From positions 40,430 to 104,429 of the forward strand of contig CALXJS010000001.1 of NCBI GenBank assembly GCA_944388685.1: a stretch of 64,000 bases of DNA, in the 5' to 3' direction. Positions 43,865-52,800 of this stretch are shown here, piece after piece (the first letter of the stretch is position 1; the number at the start of each line of letters is the position of its first letter). The stretch is from an uncultured Clostridia bacterium. Lineage in GTDB: Bacteria; Bacillota_A; Clostridia; TANB77; CAG-508. A program made the position numbers and the translations under genes. Below the pieces are notes generated by a model. That model saw nothing but the letters and a program-made list of their open reading frames with translations. It ran no database searches and was not told the DNA's origin.

Positions 43865-46571
43865 AAACTATAACTCCTATTCCACCTACTACAAGTAATG
43901 AACTAATTATCTCTATAATATGAGAATCAGTAATACCTGTATTTGGTACTTCAATAATAATTTTTTCATCTACCATAGTTGCTTTTACAATTTTTCCATC
44001 TTCAAGAATTTCAAAATACATTCTTTCTGGGTTAAGTGTGTATCCCTCTGGTGCTTCTTTTTCAAGAATATAGTATTTACCATATCTTAATTCTGGAATA
44101 ACAATTTTACCATTTTCATCAGTTTTACCTGTGAAAATCAATTCATCTTTTTCGTTATAAATTTCTATTGTAGTATTTGGTAGAGGTTCTCCTGTTGATA
44201 TATCTGTTTTAGTAAATTCTAATCCTCCTGTTATAGGTTTATTTTTCATTTCTGCTTTTACTATTTCGCCATTTTCTTTAATTTCAAAATATACTTTTTC
44301 AGTTGTTATTACATAACCTGTTGCAGGTTCTTTTTCAATTATATAATACTTACCAACTTTTAAATCAGTGATAACAACTTTACCATCTTTATCAGTTGTT
44401 CCTGTAAATATTAATTCATCATTTTCAGTATATATTTCAATAATTGTATTAGGAATAACTTCTCCATTAACTAAATCAGTTTTAGTAAATTCAATAGTAC
44501 CTTTCTTTAAATAATTTAATGCACTGTATGATTCATAAACAGTTGGAGTTTCATTATCAACTTCTTTTAATTCAAAAGAATGATGTTTATCATCTAATAC
44601 ATAATCATCTTGTGTTTTTACTTCAACAAAGTAATATTTACCAAGTGGAAGTTTCTTGCTTATAGCATATCCATTTTTATCTGTTGTAATGGTATCTACT
44701 AAATCTCCTTTATTGTAATAAATATGATTTCCGTCAGCAGATTTAATATCTTCTTCTGCATAAATTTCAAATGTTACATTACTTAACTCTTTATCAATAT
44801 AAGTAAATTTTCCATCTTCAATTACAATTTCTTCGCCTTTTTTATGAATTTCTATTTGTCCTTTTATAGGTGTATTTTTATATCTTACAGTTATAAAAGG
44901 TCCATAAGTTGTATAAGCATAATGAGTATCATTTCCAATAGTAAAACTTAAACCGTTTTTATCTATAAGGTATCCGTGTGGACTTGATACTTCTATTAAT
45001 TTATAATTACCTGCTTGAAGTTTTAATGGTGTCACTAAAATTCCTTTTTCATCTGTTTTAAATTCGCTTATAACTTTACCACCAACAAATTGTGACACAT
45101 ATTGGTTAGTATCAGTATTTAATATTTTAAAAGTTGTATCGGCAATAGCAATTGTTTTTCCTGTTTCAGTATCAACCTTAATAACTTGCAAATAAGCAGA
45201 TACAGAATTATTTAGAATATTATAATATTGCTCCTTTTCGCTATTTTCACTAACAGTTATATTAAAATCATAAATTTTTTCATAACCTGTTGTTGTATTT
45301 ACTTGATGAAATTTCCATACACCATAAGGCAAGTTTATAGTAGCATATCCATTTTTGTCTGTTGTAATAGTATCAAACAATTTTCCATTTGGAAAATATA
45401 TTTCAAATTGAATACCTTTTTCAGCATTTAAAAATTCAGTATTACCATCAATAAATTCATATTGTTTTAATATACTTACATAATTTTTAATTACTTGTTC
45501 AATAACATCAACTCTTACTGTTTCTTTTCCTTTTGTGTCAAAATTATATCTAGTTGTATCTAATTCATACCCCTCACTTGGTTTGATTTCTTGTAAGTAG
45601 TAATCTCCCCATACTAATACTGCATTACTTTTGAAATATCCATTTTCATCAGTAACAACAGTTGTTACAAGTTTTCCTGTTGATGTTTCATATACACCAT
45701 ATTCAGCACCTTTTAATGTTGCTTGTCCTTGTGGTTTTTTTCCTGTTTCTTTATCAGTTTTAAATCCCTCAACAGGAGTCTTATAACTATTTACTCTTAT
45801 TTTTGCAATTACAGGATCTACTGTTCCAGGTATTAACATATTTTGAATACCATTTCCTACAAATAGATTATAACTAGAAGTATAAGGCATTTTCTTTGTT
45901 AAAGTTAAATCTATTGCTCCATCTCTTGTAGGTTTAATTGATAAAGCATTACCATTAACACTATATTCTGCTCCACTAACATTAATACTATAATCATTTA
46001 AAACATTATTAGTATCAGTTAATGTGATAGTTTCGCCTACTTGTGCTTTATAAACTCCTGCATTAAAAGAAGGTCTAGTGTAATGTGTTGAAATAAGTCT
46101 TTCAATCTCTGCTTCTTCGGCAGACACATTAAATTGTGTACCTTTTCCCCATCTTTCCGTCCAAAAAGTTGTATGAGCACCGTGTCCAACTATTGTATCC
46201 CATATCATTCCTTGTGTTGCAGCCCTATATTGTAATGTTTGATGTCCTGGAAAAGTATAACCATAATATCCAATTAACAATACTCTTTCTTTTATAGAGT
46301 TTGGTAACCCTGTTGCAGACCAATCTGTTGTACCATCTGGATAAATTTCTCCTTCTGGCGTATTTGGTTCTATACAGTATGAAACCTTGCCGTCCAATTC
46401 ATACAATGGATAACGCCAAGAATGGGCATTACTCCCATCTGCGTGTGATCTATTATACCAATAATTAGTATAAGTTTTTGATAAAGTTGCAGCATTAACT
46501 GCTTTTGCATTGATTGTAAATCCTATTAAAAGTCCTATTGTAAGGACTAAACATTTACATATTTTGTTCAT
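43833..46571 (-). CDS. Thioester adhesin with Cna B-type repeats and sortase signal
   Basis: A 912-residue surface protein. Signal peptide 1-28 (cleavage after VNA), then a thioester domain with Cys66 (SYCIEPN) and Gln120 (ATQGMIWDT), the pair that forms an internal Cys-Gln thioester able to bond covalently to host targets. About six SpaA/Cna B-type beta domains follow (repeated YGVYETSTGKLVTT-, FEIYAEEDI-, IEIYTENDELIFTGTTDKDG-type units), two of them near-identical (TDKDGKVVI/TDENGKIVI). The C-terminus has VPNTG (875-879), a hydrophobic span and KKKKSKQQ. It probably helps mating contact or host attachment. Confidence 0.92.
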   Translation of the reverse strand: MNKICKCLVLTIGLLIGFTINAKAVNAATLSKTYTNYWYNRSHADGSNAHSWRYPLYELDGKVSYCIEPNTPEGEIYPDGTTDWSATGLPNSIKERVLLIGYYGYTFPGHQTLQYRAATQGMIWDTIVGHGAHTTFWTERWGKGTQFNVSAEEAEIERLISTHYTRPSFNAGVYKAQVGETITLTDTNNVLNDYSINVSGAEYSVNGNALSIKPTRDGAIDLTLTKKMPYTSSYNLFVGNGIQNMLIPGTVDPVIAKIRVNSYKTPVEGFKTDKETGKKPQGQATLKGAEYGVYETSTGKLVTTVVTDENGYFKSNAVLVWGDYYLQEIKPSEGYELDTTRYNFDTKGKETVRVDVIEQVIKNYVSILKQYEFIDGNTEFLNAEKGIQFEIYFPNGKLFDTITTDKNGYATINLPYGVWKFHQVNTTTGYEKIYDFNITVSENSEKEQYYNILNNSVSAYLQVIKVDTETGKTIAIADTTFKILNTDTNQYVSQFVGGKVISEFKTDEKGILVTPLKLQAGNYKLIEVSSPHGYLIDKNGLSFTIGNDTHYAYTTYGPFITVRYKNTPIKGQIEIHKKGEEIVIEDGKFTYIDKELSNVTFEIYAEEDIKSADGNHIYYNKGDLVDTITTDKNGYAISKKLPLGKYYFVEVKTQDDYVLDDKHHSFELKEVDNETPTVYESYSALNYLKKGTIEFTKTDLVNGEVIPNTIIEIYTENDELIFTGTTDKDGKVVITDLKVGKYYIIEKEPATGYVITTEKVYFEIKENGEIVKAEMKNKPITGGLEFTKTDISTGEPLPNTTIEIYNEKDELIFTGKTDENGKIVIPELRYGKYYILEKEAPEGYTLNPERMYFEILEDGKIVKATMVDEKIIIEVPNTGITDSHIIEIISSLLVVGGIGVIVYVKKKKSKQQ

Positions 46572-46674
46572 TTATTTTTTCCTCCTCTCTTGAACATCTG
46601 CCAGAAATGACACAGGCAGAGTACAAAAAAAGCACTATCAATACTAACAGTGCTATTCCAATTATTTTTATCAT
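46555..46674 (-). CDS. 39-residue membrane peptide paralogous to the one beside MazF
   Basis: MIKIIGIALLVLIVLFLYSACVISG, then a short tail RCSREEEKINEQNM. Ribosome binding site GGAGG 7 bases before ATG. The hydrophobic segment ends in LYSAC-V, like LYSSC-V in the peptide at 5455-5565; both begin MI-II-IALL and both end by overlapping the start of the next gene, here the adhesin. Possibly a tiny lipoprotein or membrane peptide; function unknown. Confidence 0.65.
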   Translation of the reverse strand: MIKIIGIALLVLIVLFLYSACVISGRCSREEEKINEQNM

Positions 46675-46692
46675 TTTCTTTCCTCCATTTTC

Positions 46693-46717
46693 AAAAAAAA
46701 TGACTCATTATTGAGCC
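46693..46717 (-). terminator. Terminator after the exported protein gene
   Basis: TGGCTCA-ATAA-TGAGTCA on the minus strand (46701-46717), with one G-T pair, followed by TTTTTTTT. It separates the 46724 gene from the adhesin transcript. Confidence 0.75.
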
Positions 46718-46723
46718 ATTTCA

Positions 46724-47431
46724 TTAAAATTTACTTTTTAGTTTTGCATCATTACCTTCTCCTGACTGACAAAAGAAATGAAGATAATACCAATACTTCC
46801 CATTCTCATCAATAACAGATGGATAAACTCTAAAATAGTTTATATCTGGTTGTATTTGATTATCTGGGTGTGTTTCATTCCAATCTAAAACATAATCCAA
46901 TTCTTTATTTTGAATTTCAGTTCCTCGTGCAAATGCTTCACTTTCAGAAGAAAATTCTCGTTTTCCTCCTGTTATAGAATCATAAAATGTTGTTGATACC
47001 ACATTCTGCTGAACATTTTGTTGATTATTTTGTGTGCTATTATTTTGCTTTGGTGTGATATTATTACTTTGCTGTGTTTTCGCACTTATTGAATTGTTTT
47101 TTATTGCATTAGTTTTTGTTTTTTCTTCATTTTTACTAGCCGAAGAAGTATTATTTGTAGTTTCCTTTTTAGGTTGTAATATTTCGTTTTTAGATTCAGT
47201 TTTACTAACTTGTTCAACTTTTATATCTTCTTTTTGCTCTGACATTTTAGTTTCTTCCTCATCCATAACTTTTTCGCTATCAATTTCTTGCTTTATTTCC
47301 ATTATTTCGCTTGTGTCATTTTTTTCTTTTCGTTCTTGTTCTAGCATAATATGCAAATTATGAAATATACTACCTCCAACGAAACCACTCATAATAAATA
47401 CTCCTAAAATACTTAAAATTATTTTTTTCAC
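46724..47431 (-). CDS. Exported protein of unknown function with conserved C-terminal domain
   Basis: A 235-residue protein: an N-terminal membrane segment (IILSILGVFIMSGFVGGSIF), about 120 residues of Glu/Lys/Asn/Gln-rich linker, and a compact C-terminal domain of about 80 residues (TFYDSITGGKREFSSESEAFARGTEIQ ... NYFRVYPSVIDENGKYWYYLHFF). Anchored outside with a long stalk. The C-terminal domain occurs in similar proteins of related elements, from memory. Located between the partition genes and the adhesin; may act in cell contact or envelope binding. Function unknown. Confidence 0.7.
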   Translation of the reverse strand: MKKIILSILGVFIMSGFVGGSIFHNLHIMLEQERKEKNDTSEIMEIKQEIDSEKVMDEEETKMSEQKEDIKVEQVSKTESKNEILQPKKETTNNTSSASKNEEKTKTNAIKNNSISAKTQQSNNITPKQNNSTQNNQQNVQQNVVSTTFYDSITGGKREFSSESEAFARGTEIQNKELDYVLDWNETHPDNQIQPDINYFRVYPSVIDENGKYWYYLHFFCQSGEGNDAKLKSKF

Positions 47432-47589
47432 TTTACATCCCTCCGTTTATTAAATTATAAACACAATTTATTAAAATTGCATTTGTGCGTTTTATATATA
47501 CTTACTTATAATTAATTTCTTTTCAGTTAGTAATATAACAGTTAGTATTTATAACTAGGGAGGATTGTAAGGAGGGAGTTTGTGGAAGA

Positions 47590-47599
47590 TGTGTACACA
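47590..47599. repeat. Palindrome TGTGTACACA upstream of parB end, shared with candidate oriT
   Basis: The same perfect 10-bp palindrome occurs at 33042-33051. Here it lies in a longer imperfect palindrome (AAGATGTGTACACACTATCTT), next to the parB stop codon and a purine-rich stretch. It might be a binding site for an element protein such as ParB or MobC; this is a guess from position. Confidence 0.4.
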
Positions 47600-48532
47600 C
47601 TATCTTGCTCCAATTTCTTTTTTTCGTAAATGTTTTTCGTAGTACACGATTGCACTTACAACATAGTCTTCAATCTTCTTTTCCTCAATGTTTTTAGGTA
47701 GAACACTTCGTATTCTTTCTGCATTGAATTTCATTTTAGGAATTTGATTTGCTTTTTCTTGGGACATAATCTTGTCTATACAATCTTCTGTGAGCGTACC
47801 CTCTTTGCTCATTTTTCTCATTGCAATCGTTTGTGCGTGTGATGGTGTTGCGTCATTAAACTCAATACTATCTAGTAATATATACTGTTCATCTTCCTTT
47901 AAGAAAGACAATTCGTAAGCAGGTAATAAAGCAATTCGTTTTTGATCTACCATATCTAATAATTCTGGTATTAGTTCAGTTAGCCTTATATACCTATAAA
48001 CTGTATCTCTACTGTCCCCATTTTCTTTTCCAATAATAGAAGCCGTGTCCAACTTTGTCGCAACTTGCGACGAAGTTAAATCATTTCTTTTTCCTTGACG
48101 ATTAAGTGCTTCAAGTTTCATCTTATATGCAAATGCTTTTTCACTAGGTAATATTTCTTCTCTTTGCATATTACTATCTACCATAATTATTACTGCTTCA
48201 TCATCTGATAAATTTCTAACAATACAAGGTATAGTTTTTATATCTGCTAATTGACTTGCAAATTTTCTTCTATGCCCAGAAATCATTTCATACCTACCAT
48301 CTTCTTTTGGTCTTACTAAAACAGGAACAAGAACACCATTGTCTTTAATACTATCACTCATTTGTCGCATTTCTTCATTATCAACTACTTTAAATGGGTG
48401 ATTAGGAAATTCATCAATATCTTTTAAGTTAATATTAACTACTTTTTCTAATTTGGCATAATCTCGTTCCTCTTGTGTAGTAAATAAATCATCTAACTTT
48501 GGCAACGGCATTTTTATTTCGCTCTTGCTCAT
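47600..48532 (-). CDS. parB: ParB-family partition protein
   Basis: A 310-residue ParB-like protein. The N-terminal ParB/Srx domain shows [45 protein letters not shown] (catalytic/CTP-binding GHRR motif) and [24 protein letters not shown]; a helix-turn-helix follows ([12 protein letters not shown]...[14 protein letters not shown]). The C-terminal part is helical. It should stabilise the excised circular form or regulate element genes together with ParA, whose gene it overlaps by 44 bases. Confidence 0.93.
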   Translation of the reverse strand: MSKSEIKMPLPKLDDLFTTQEERDYAKLEKVVNINLKDIDEFPNHPFKVVDNEEMRQMSDSIKDNGVLVPVLVRPKEDGRYEMISGHRRKFASQLADIKTIPCIVRNLSDDEAVIIMVDSNMQREEILPSEKAFAYKMKLEALNRQGKRNDLTSSQVATKLDTASIIGKENGDSRDTVYRYIRLTELIPELLDMVDQKRIALLPAYELSFLKEDEQYILLDSIEFNDATPSHAQTIAMRKMSKEGTLTEDCIDKIMSQEKANQIPKMKFNAERIRSVLPKNIEEKKIEDYVVSAIVYYEKHLRKKEIGAR

Positions 48533-49313
48533 CTGTTAGCACCTCCTTTGCAAACGAAGAATAGGCTTCTGAAACTTTACCACTTTTGTCATAAGTAAAT
48601 ATGCTTTTACCAGAAGAAGTTGATTCTGCAACTTTGGTAGCACGAGGTATTTGTGTATCAAAAATTTTTACTACACTTCCATAATTTTCTTGTAATTGTT
48701 GACTTGTTGCTTTTGATAGATTAGTTCTACTATCTACTAATGTTAAAAGAACTCCACCTATTTTCAAATTAGGATTTATTTGTTTTCTTACCTTTGATAC
48801 AGTTCTTAATAATTGCCCCATTCCTTTTGCTGCTAAAAACTGTGATTGAACAGGTATAATAACTTTGTCTGCACTAGCAAGAGCGTTTATTGTTATCATT
48901 CCTAGACTCGGCATACAATCTATTAAGATATAGTCATAATCCTTTTTTAGGTTTTGTAAACAATTCTTCATTGTATATTCTCTACTCATTGCGTTAACTA
49001 ACGACATTTCTAACGCTGATAAGTCCAAATTAGATGGTATTAAATCTACATTTTCTTTATGATGAAGAATATAATCATTATTATCTAATGTCTTATCTAA
49101 CATAGAATGTTCCATAAGTGTTGCAAGTGTTGTTTGAATATTATCTTGTTCATACCAACCCATACAAGTTGTTAAATCTCCCTGTGGGTCTGCATCAACT
49201 AATAATACTTTTTTACCCTCTCTTGCAAGTGCTACACCTAAACTCAATGCTGTTGTTGTTTTACCAACTCCGCCTTTTTGGTTTGCTATTGCAATTATTT
49301 CACATTGTGGCAT
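48489..49313 (-). CDS. parA: ParA-family partition ATPase
   Basis: A 274-residue ParA/Soj-like ATPase: deviant Walker [18 protein letters not shown] at residues 9-25, [12 protein letters not shown], and Walker B-type [18 protein letters not shown]. The ribosome binding site AAAGGAG lies 7 bases before ATG. In this element type parA is usually the first gene at the end opposite the integrase, so the element boundary should lie in the next few hundred bases upstream. No clear promoter is visible in the 59 bases before the terminator of the neighbouring operon. Confidence 0.95.
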   Translation of the reverse strand: MPQCEIIAIANQKGGVGKTTTALSLGVALAREGKKVLLVDADPQGDLTTCMGWYEQDNIQTTLATLMEHSMLDKTLDNNDYILHHKENVDLIPSNLDLSALEMSLVNAMSREYTMKNCLQNLKKDYDYILIDCMPSLGMITINALASADKVIIPVQSQFLAAKGMGQLLRTVSKVRKQINPNLKIGGVLLTLVDSRTNLSKATSQQLQENYGSVVKIFDTQIPRATKVAESTSSGKSIFTYDKSGKVSEAYSSFAKEVLTDEQERNKNAVAKVR

Positions 49314-49341
49314 TTTCTCATCTCCTTTCTACATAAATTTA

Positions 49342-49365
49342 GCCACCTTAAATTAATAAGGTGGC
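49342..49365. repeat. Inverted repeat between parA and the sugar-transferase operon
   Basis: Perfect arms GCCACCTTA and TAAGGTGGC with a 6-base loop. There is no T-run on the minus strand, so it is not an obvious terminator. It ends with one of only two CATG sites seen in the first 49.4 kb. It could be part of the element end or a parA leader hairpin. Confidence 0.45.
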
Positions 49366-49371
49366 ATGTAC

Positions 49372-49401
49372 AAAAAAAAGACCAGTATTTCTACTAGTCT
49401 T
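49372..49401 (-). terminator. Terminator of the sugar-transferase operon
   Basis: AAGACTAGTA and TACTGGTCTT (one G-T pair) with loop GAAA, followed by TTTTTT on the minus strand, 50 bases past the last sugar-transferase codon. Confidence 0.85.
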
Positions 49402-49451
49402 ATAAACAATTATCTTTTTATGTATTTTTTAGTTTTATATTTTATCCTTTA

Positions 49452-50171
<720 letters not shown>

Positions 50172-50172
50172 T

Positions 50173-50778
50173 TTATGCAACCCCCTTTACATTATCTAAT
50201 TTAAGGGTGTTTGCAGATAGAGATACTTCCCAATATCCTGTTAGTCCTGGCATAACACTTAAAAATTTTTCTTTGTTGTTCCCATACTTTTCCAATTCTT
50301 CTTTTATAACTGGTCTTGGACCTATTATTGATAATTCGCCTTTTAATATGTTAATTAATTGAGGTAACTCATCTAAACTTGTTTTTCTCAAAAATTTCCC
50401 TATTTTTGTTATTCTTGGATCATTCTCTAATTTAAAATTTTCTTTAAATTCTTTCATCTGTTCTGGAGTAAATTTTTTTATTAATTCTTCTGCATTTGTA
50501 ACCATACTTCTAAATTTATATATGTATATTTCTTTTCCATTTTTTCCGATTCTTTTATGTTTAAAAAAGACTGGTCCATCAGATTCTTTTTTTATAAATA
50601 TTGCTATCACTAAAAAAATAGGTGATAAAACTATCAAACCTATTAGTGATAATGTAAAATCCACTACTCTTTTTATATATTTATATATATTTATTTCTTT
50701 TAATATTTCTTGTGTGCCTTTATTAGGTAATAACAAAATATCTTGTTCATAGCTAAATACTTCATTTCTAACATCCAT
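50173..50778 (-). CDS. Phosphoglycosyl transferase paralogue lacking its C-terminus
   Basis: A 201-residue protein, same family as its neighbour: membrane helix (FTLSLIGLIVLSPIFLVIAIF), FFKHKRIGKNGKEIYIYKFRSM, KFLRKTSLDELPQLINILKGE, IIGPRPV and VMPGLTGYWEVS. It then departs from the family and stops after LSANTLKLDNVKGVA, so the usual GRS...YEERV.LD.YY..NWSLWLDI region of about 40 residues is missing. It may be inactive, or have been cut by recombination. First gene of a two-gene operon with a strong promoter 50 bases upstream. Confidence 0.85.
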   Translation of the reverse strand: MDVRNEVFSYEQDILLLPNKGTQEILKEINIYKYIKRVVDFTLSLIGLIVLSPIFLVIAIFIKKESDGPVFFKHKRIGKNGKEIYIYKFRSMVTNAEELIKKFTPEQMKEFKENFKLENDPRITKIGKFLRKTSLDELPQLINILKGELSIIGPRPVIKEELEKYGNNKEKFLSVMPGLTGYWEVSLSANTLKLDNVKGVA

Positions 50779-50830
50779 CTTTTATTTCTCCCCCCATAAT
50801 AACACATTTTTCCCTTTTTTTGCCACAAAC

Positions 50831-50859
50831 ATTATACTACATTTTCACAATTATGTAAA
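50831..50859 (-). promoter_or_regulatory. Promoter of the sugar-transferase operon
   Basis: Minus-strand TTTACA (50854-50859) and TATAAT (50831-50836), spacing 17; start predicted near 50824. Confidence 0.75.
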
Positions 50860-50916
50860 TATCTTTTTTATAACATTTTTTAACACTATTGTTATTTTTT
50901 GTAATATTATTGTAAT

Positions 50917-51390
50917 CTATTTGAAATATTTTTTATAAATTTTTGTTATTAGCAGTATTAGTAAGACCCCTAAAATAATACCTAAAGTATCAATATATAC
51001 ATCTGTAATCTTTGGTGTCCTTCCTGGAGAAAAACTTTGATGGAATTCATCTAAAATTGCATATATTATTCCAAGTCCTACAGTAATTAAGATTCTCCAT
51101 TTTTCCTTTATTTTAGTTTTCGTCATAAGTCCCATTAATAGAAAACCTAATAATGTATATATTGAAAAATGTGCCACTTTTCGTATAATTGCATTTGTTC
51201 TATTTCGTATTTGTGTTTTTTCTTTTGCATCTGCCTCTTGATATTTTTGACTAAAACTTAATATGAATTCTGTTACTTTTGTACTAATTCCTTTTGATTG
51301 TGTTCCATTTTGACTAGAAAATCTGAATATTGTAAATAGTGTACAGATTAATAAAACTGTCATAATCACTCTAAATACATGTGTTTTCAT
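50917..51390 (-). CDS. VanZ-like membrane protein
   Basis: Start taken as ATG 51390 (MKTHVFRVIMTV), after GAAAGG; the frame opens 11 codons earlier without a site. It has 157 residues with four hydrophobic segments and the VanZ pattern RKVAHFSIYTLLGFLLMGL ... YAILDEFHQSFSPGRTPKITDVYIDTLGIILG. VanZ-like proteins act at the cell envelope (low-level teicoplanin resistance in one case); the exact role is unknown. First gene with CATG sites in number, so it is taken as chromosomal. Confidence 0.88.
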   Translation of the reverse strand: MKTHVFRVIMTVLLICTLFTIFRFSSQNGTQSKGISTKVTEFILSFSQKYQEADAKEKTQIRNRTNAIIRKVAHFSIYTLLGFLLMGLMTKTKIKEKWRILITVGLGIIYAILDEFHQSFSPGRTPKITDVYIDTLGIILGVLLILLITKIYKKYFK

Positions 51391-51430
51391 CTCTTGCCTT
51401 TCCCCACTTTTTTCCTGTTCCATAAAATAC

Positions 51431-51452
51431 GATTAGAGTTTTATCTCTAATC
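51431..51452 (-). terminator. Hairpin between the LytR-CpsA-Psr and VanZ-like genes
   Basis: Perfect 8-bp arms GATTAGAG and CTCTAATC, loop of 6, followed on the minus strand by GTATTTTATG. A weak intrinsic terminator or attenuator before the VanZ-like gene. Confidence 0.5.
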
Positions 51453-51523
51453 ATATCCTATAGTTGTCCTTGATTTTGTTGACATATGTTTTTCTTATGC
51501 TCTTTTTTATTCATTTTTTCTTT

Positions 51524-52567
51524 TTATTCTGTATAACCTGTTTCTTCTATTATTTGATTACTTATTTCTTTTACTCTATCTGATGGTGTATAATCTGTCT
51601 CTCCAAAAGCTTCTTCATGTAATCTTTTTACATTGCTTTCTAATGTAACTGGTACTCCATACCATCTATCTAAAGTAATCCCTTTTGTTTCATAAGGCCA
51701 ACCTATACTATCTGTTACTTTAAAACTTGCTACACTTGGTAACAATGAAAAAATATCACTTGCTGTAATATTGGTATATACTTCTGGTAAGATTTGATCT
51801 ATAATTTGATTCATTTCTCCTATACTTTTTGTTTTAAATTTTTCTACCATAGCTTCTACCACTGTTCTCATTCTTTCTGCTCTCTTGTAGTCTCCACCTT
51901 CTGTATAACGAATTCTCGAATAAGCTACAGCTTGTACACCGTCTAATGTTTGTGCTCCAGATGAAGTTACTTTTTCAGTTGATAATCCTGTTACTCTTGA
52001 TGTTTCATCTATATAAGAGTTTATGTATTGTACTTCTTCTGGTTGTACATTTATCGTTACTCCTCCTAATGCATTAATTGCTTCTGCCACTGCGTCAAAG
52101 TTTACAGTTGCAAATTCAGTTATATTTAAATCAAAGTTTTCGTTTAATGTTTTTAAAGCAAGTGGTGCCTCTCCATATGAATATGCATGTGTTATTTTAT
52201 CTAAACCATGTCCTTCAATATTAACATAAGTATCTCTATATACTGATATTAATTTCACTTCTTTTGTGTCATTATTAATACTTGCAATAATGATGCAATC
52301 ACTTCTATTTCCTTTTCCCAAACTACTATCTCTACTATCAATACCAAATAAAGCTATATTTCTATATCCAGATAGGTTTTCTTCAACTTGTGAAGATACG
52401 CCTAAAGCTGTTTCATCAATATCCACCTGTTGTATTTTACTTAATTTACTATTTATAAAAATAAATATACTTCCTATGATTAAAACTAAAAGAATAACTA
52501 GTATTAATACAATAATTCCAAATATTTTTAATCCTTTTTTTCCTGTTTTTTCATGATTTCTACTCAT
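51524..52567 (-). CDS. LytR-CpsA-Psr family cell-wall glycopolymer ligase
   Basis: A 347-residue protein with a cytoplasmic start, one membrane segment (FGIIVLILVILLVLIIGSIFIFI) and an extracellular LCP domain: NIALFGIDSRDSSLGKGNRSDCIIIASIN (conserved Asp and Arg residues), KLISVYRDTYVNIEGHG, DKITHAYSYG, and QAVAYSRIRYTEGGDYKRAERMR. LCP enzymes attach polysaccharides or teichoic acids to peptidoglycan. It lies upstream of the VanZ-like gene and two initiating sugar transferases, so it could anchor the polymer whose remaining genes are in the element. Divergent from the exported protein at 52801. Confidence 0.93.
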   Translation of the reverse strand: MSRNHEKTGKKGLKIFGIIVLILVILLVLIIGSIFIFINSKLSKIQQVDIDETALGVSSQVEENLSGYRNIALFGIDSRDSSLGKGNRSDCIIIASINNDTKEVKLISVYRDTYVNIEGHGLDKITHAYSYGEAPLALKTLNENFDLNITEFATVNFDAVAEAINALGGVTINVQPEEVQYINSYIDETSRVTGLSTEKVTSSGAQTLDGVQAVAYSRIRYTEGGDYKRAERMRTVVEAMVEKFKTKSIGEMNQIIDQILPEVYTNITASDIFSLLPSVASFKVTDSIGWPYETKGITLDRWYGVPVTLESNVKRLHEEAFGETDYTPSDRVKEISNQIIEETGYTE

Positions 52568-52739
52568 TATATCTCATTCCTTTCTCAAGGCACAAATTTA
52601 GTTTTGGAAAAGAACTGCTTTTTTCTTACCTAAACTACCATTTTCTATTTTTCTTTATCCTTATTTTTTCTTATTTTTCTTTTTTCTTTCTCATTATACT
52701 ATTATCTATTTTTTTTTACAAGTTTTTTTGAAACTTTAT

Positions 52740-52767
52740 TTGATTATCTTTTTTTTAGTGATATAAT
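52740..52767 (+). promoter_or_regulatory. Promoter of the exported protein gene
   Basis: TTGATT (52740-52745) and TATAAT (52762-52767) are separated by 16 bases; ribosome binding site GAGGAGG lies 7 bases before ATG 52801. Confidence 0.7.
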
Positions 52768-52800
52768 TATCATAACGTATACGAAAGAGGAGGTGAAAGT

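Larger units (their letters stand above)
1..49400 (-). mobile_element. Integrative and conjugative element, left end outside the window
   Basis: Seen: three large serine recombinase genes at one end, ParA/ParB at the other, and between them a relaxase, MobC, VirD4-type coupling protein, VirB4-type ATPase, VirB6-like and PrgI-like membrane proteins, a C39-like hydrolase and a methylase-helicase of about 2450 residues, almost all on one strand. This is the known layout of Firmicute conjugative elements of the Tn1549/CTn kind. The whole stretch is nearly devoid of CATG, unlike the DNA to its right. The right boundary (49313 to about 50800) is inferred from the end of element-type genes and from CATG counts; no direct repeat or core site was identified. 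The cargo is a polysaccharide operon, an adhesin/sortase pair and a solitary unknown gene; no antibiotic-resistance gene is seen. Confidence 0.85.

Noticed and set aside
47577..47630. Tiny plus-strand open frame (GTG near 47582, about 15 codons) after an AAGGAGGG-like stretch
   Set aside because: Too short, overlaps the parB end, and the purine-rich stretch is better seen as part of a non-coding site.
17200..49400. The element covering only 17.2-49.4 kb, inserted inside a chromosomal polysaccharide locus
   Set aside because: The recombinases lie at 0-5 kb, on the far side of the glycosyltransferases, and the glycosyltransferase genes share the CATG depletion of the transfer genes. A nested history cannot be fully excluded.
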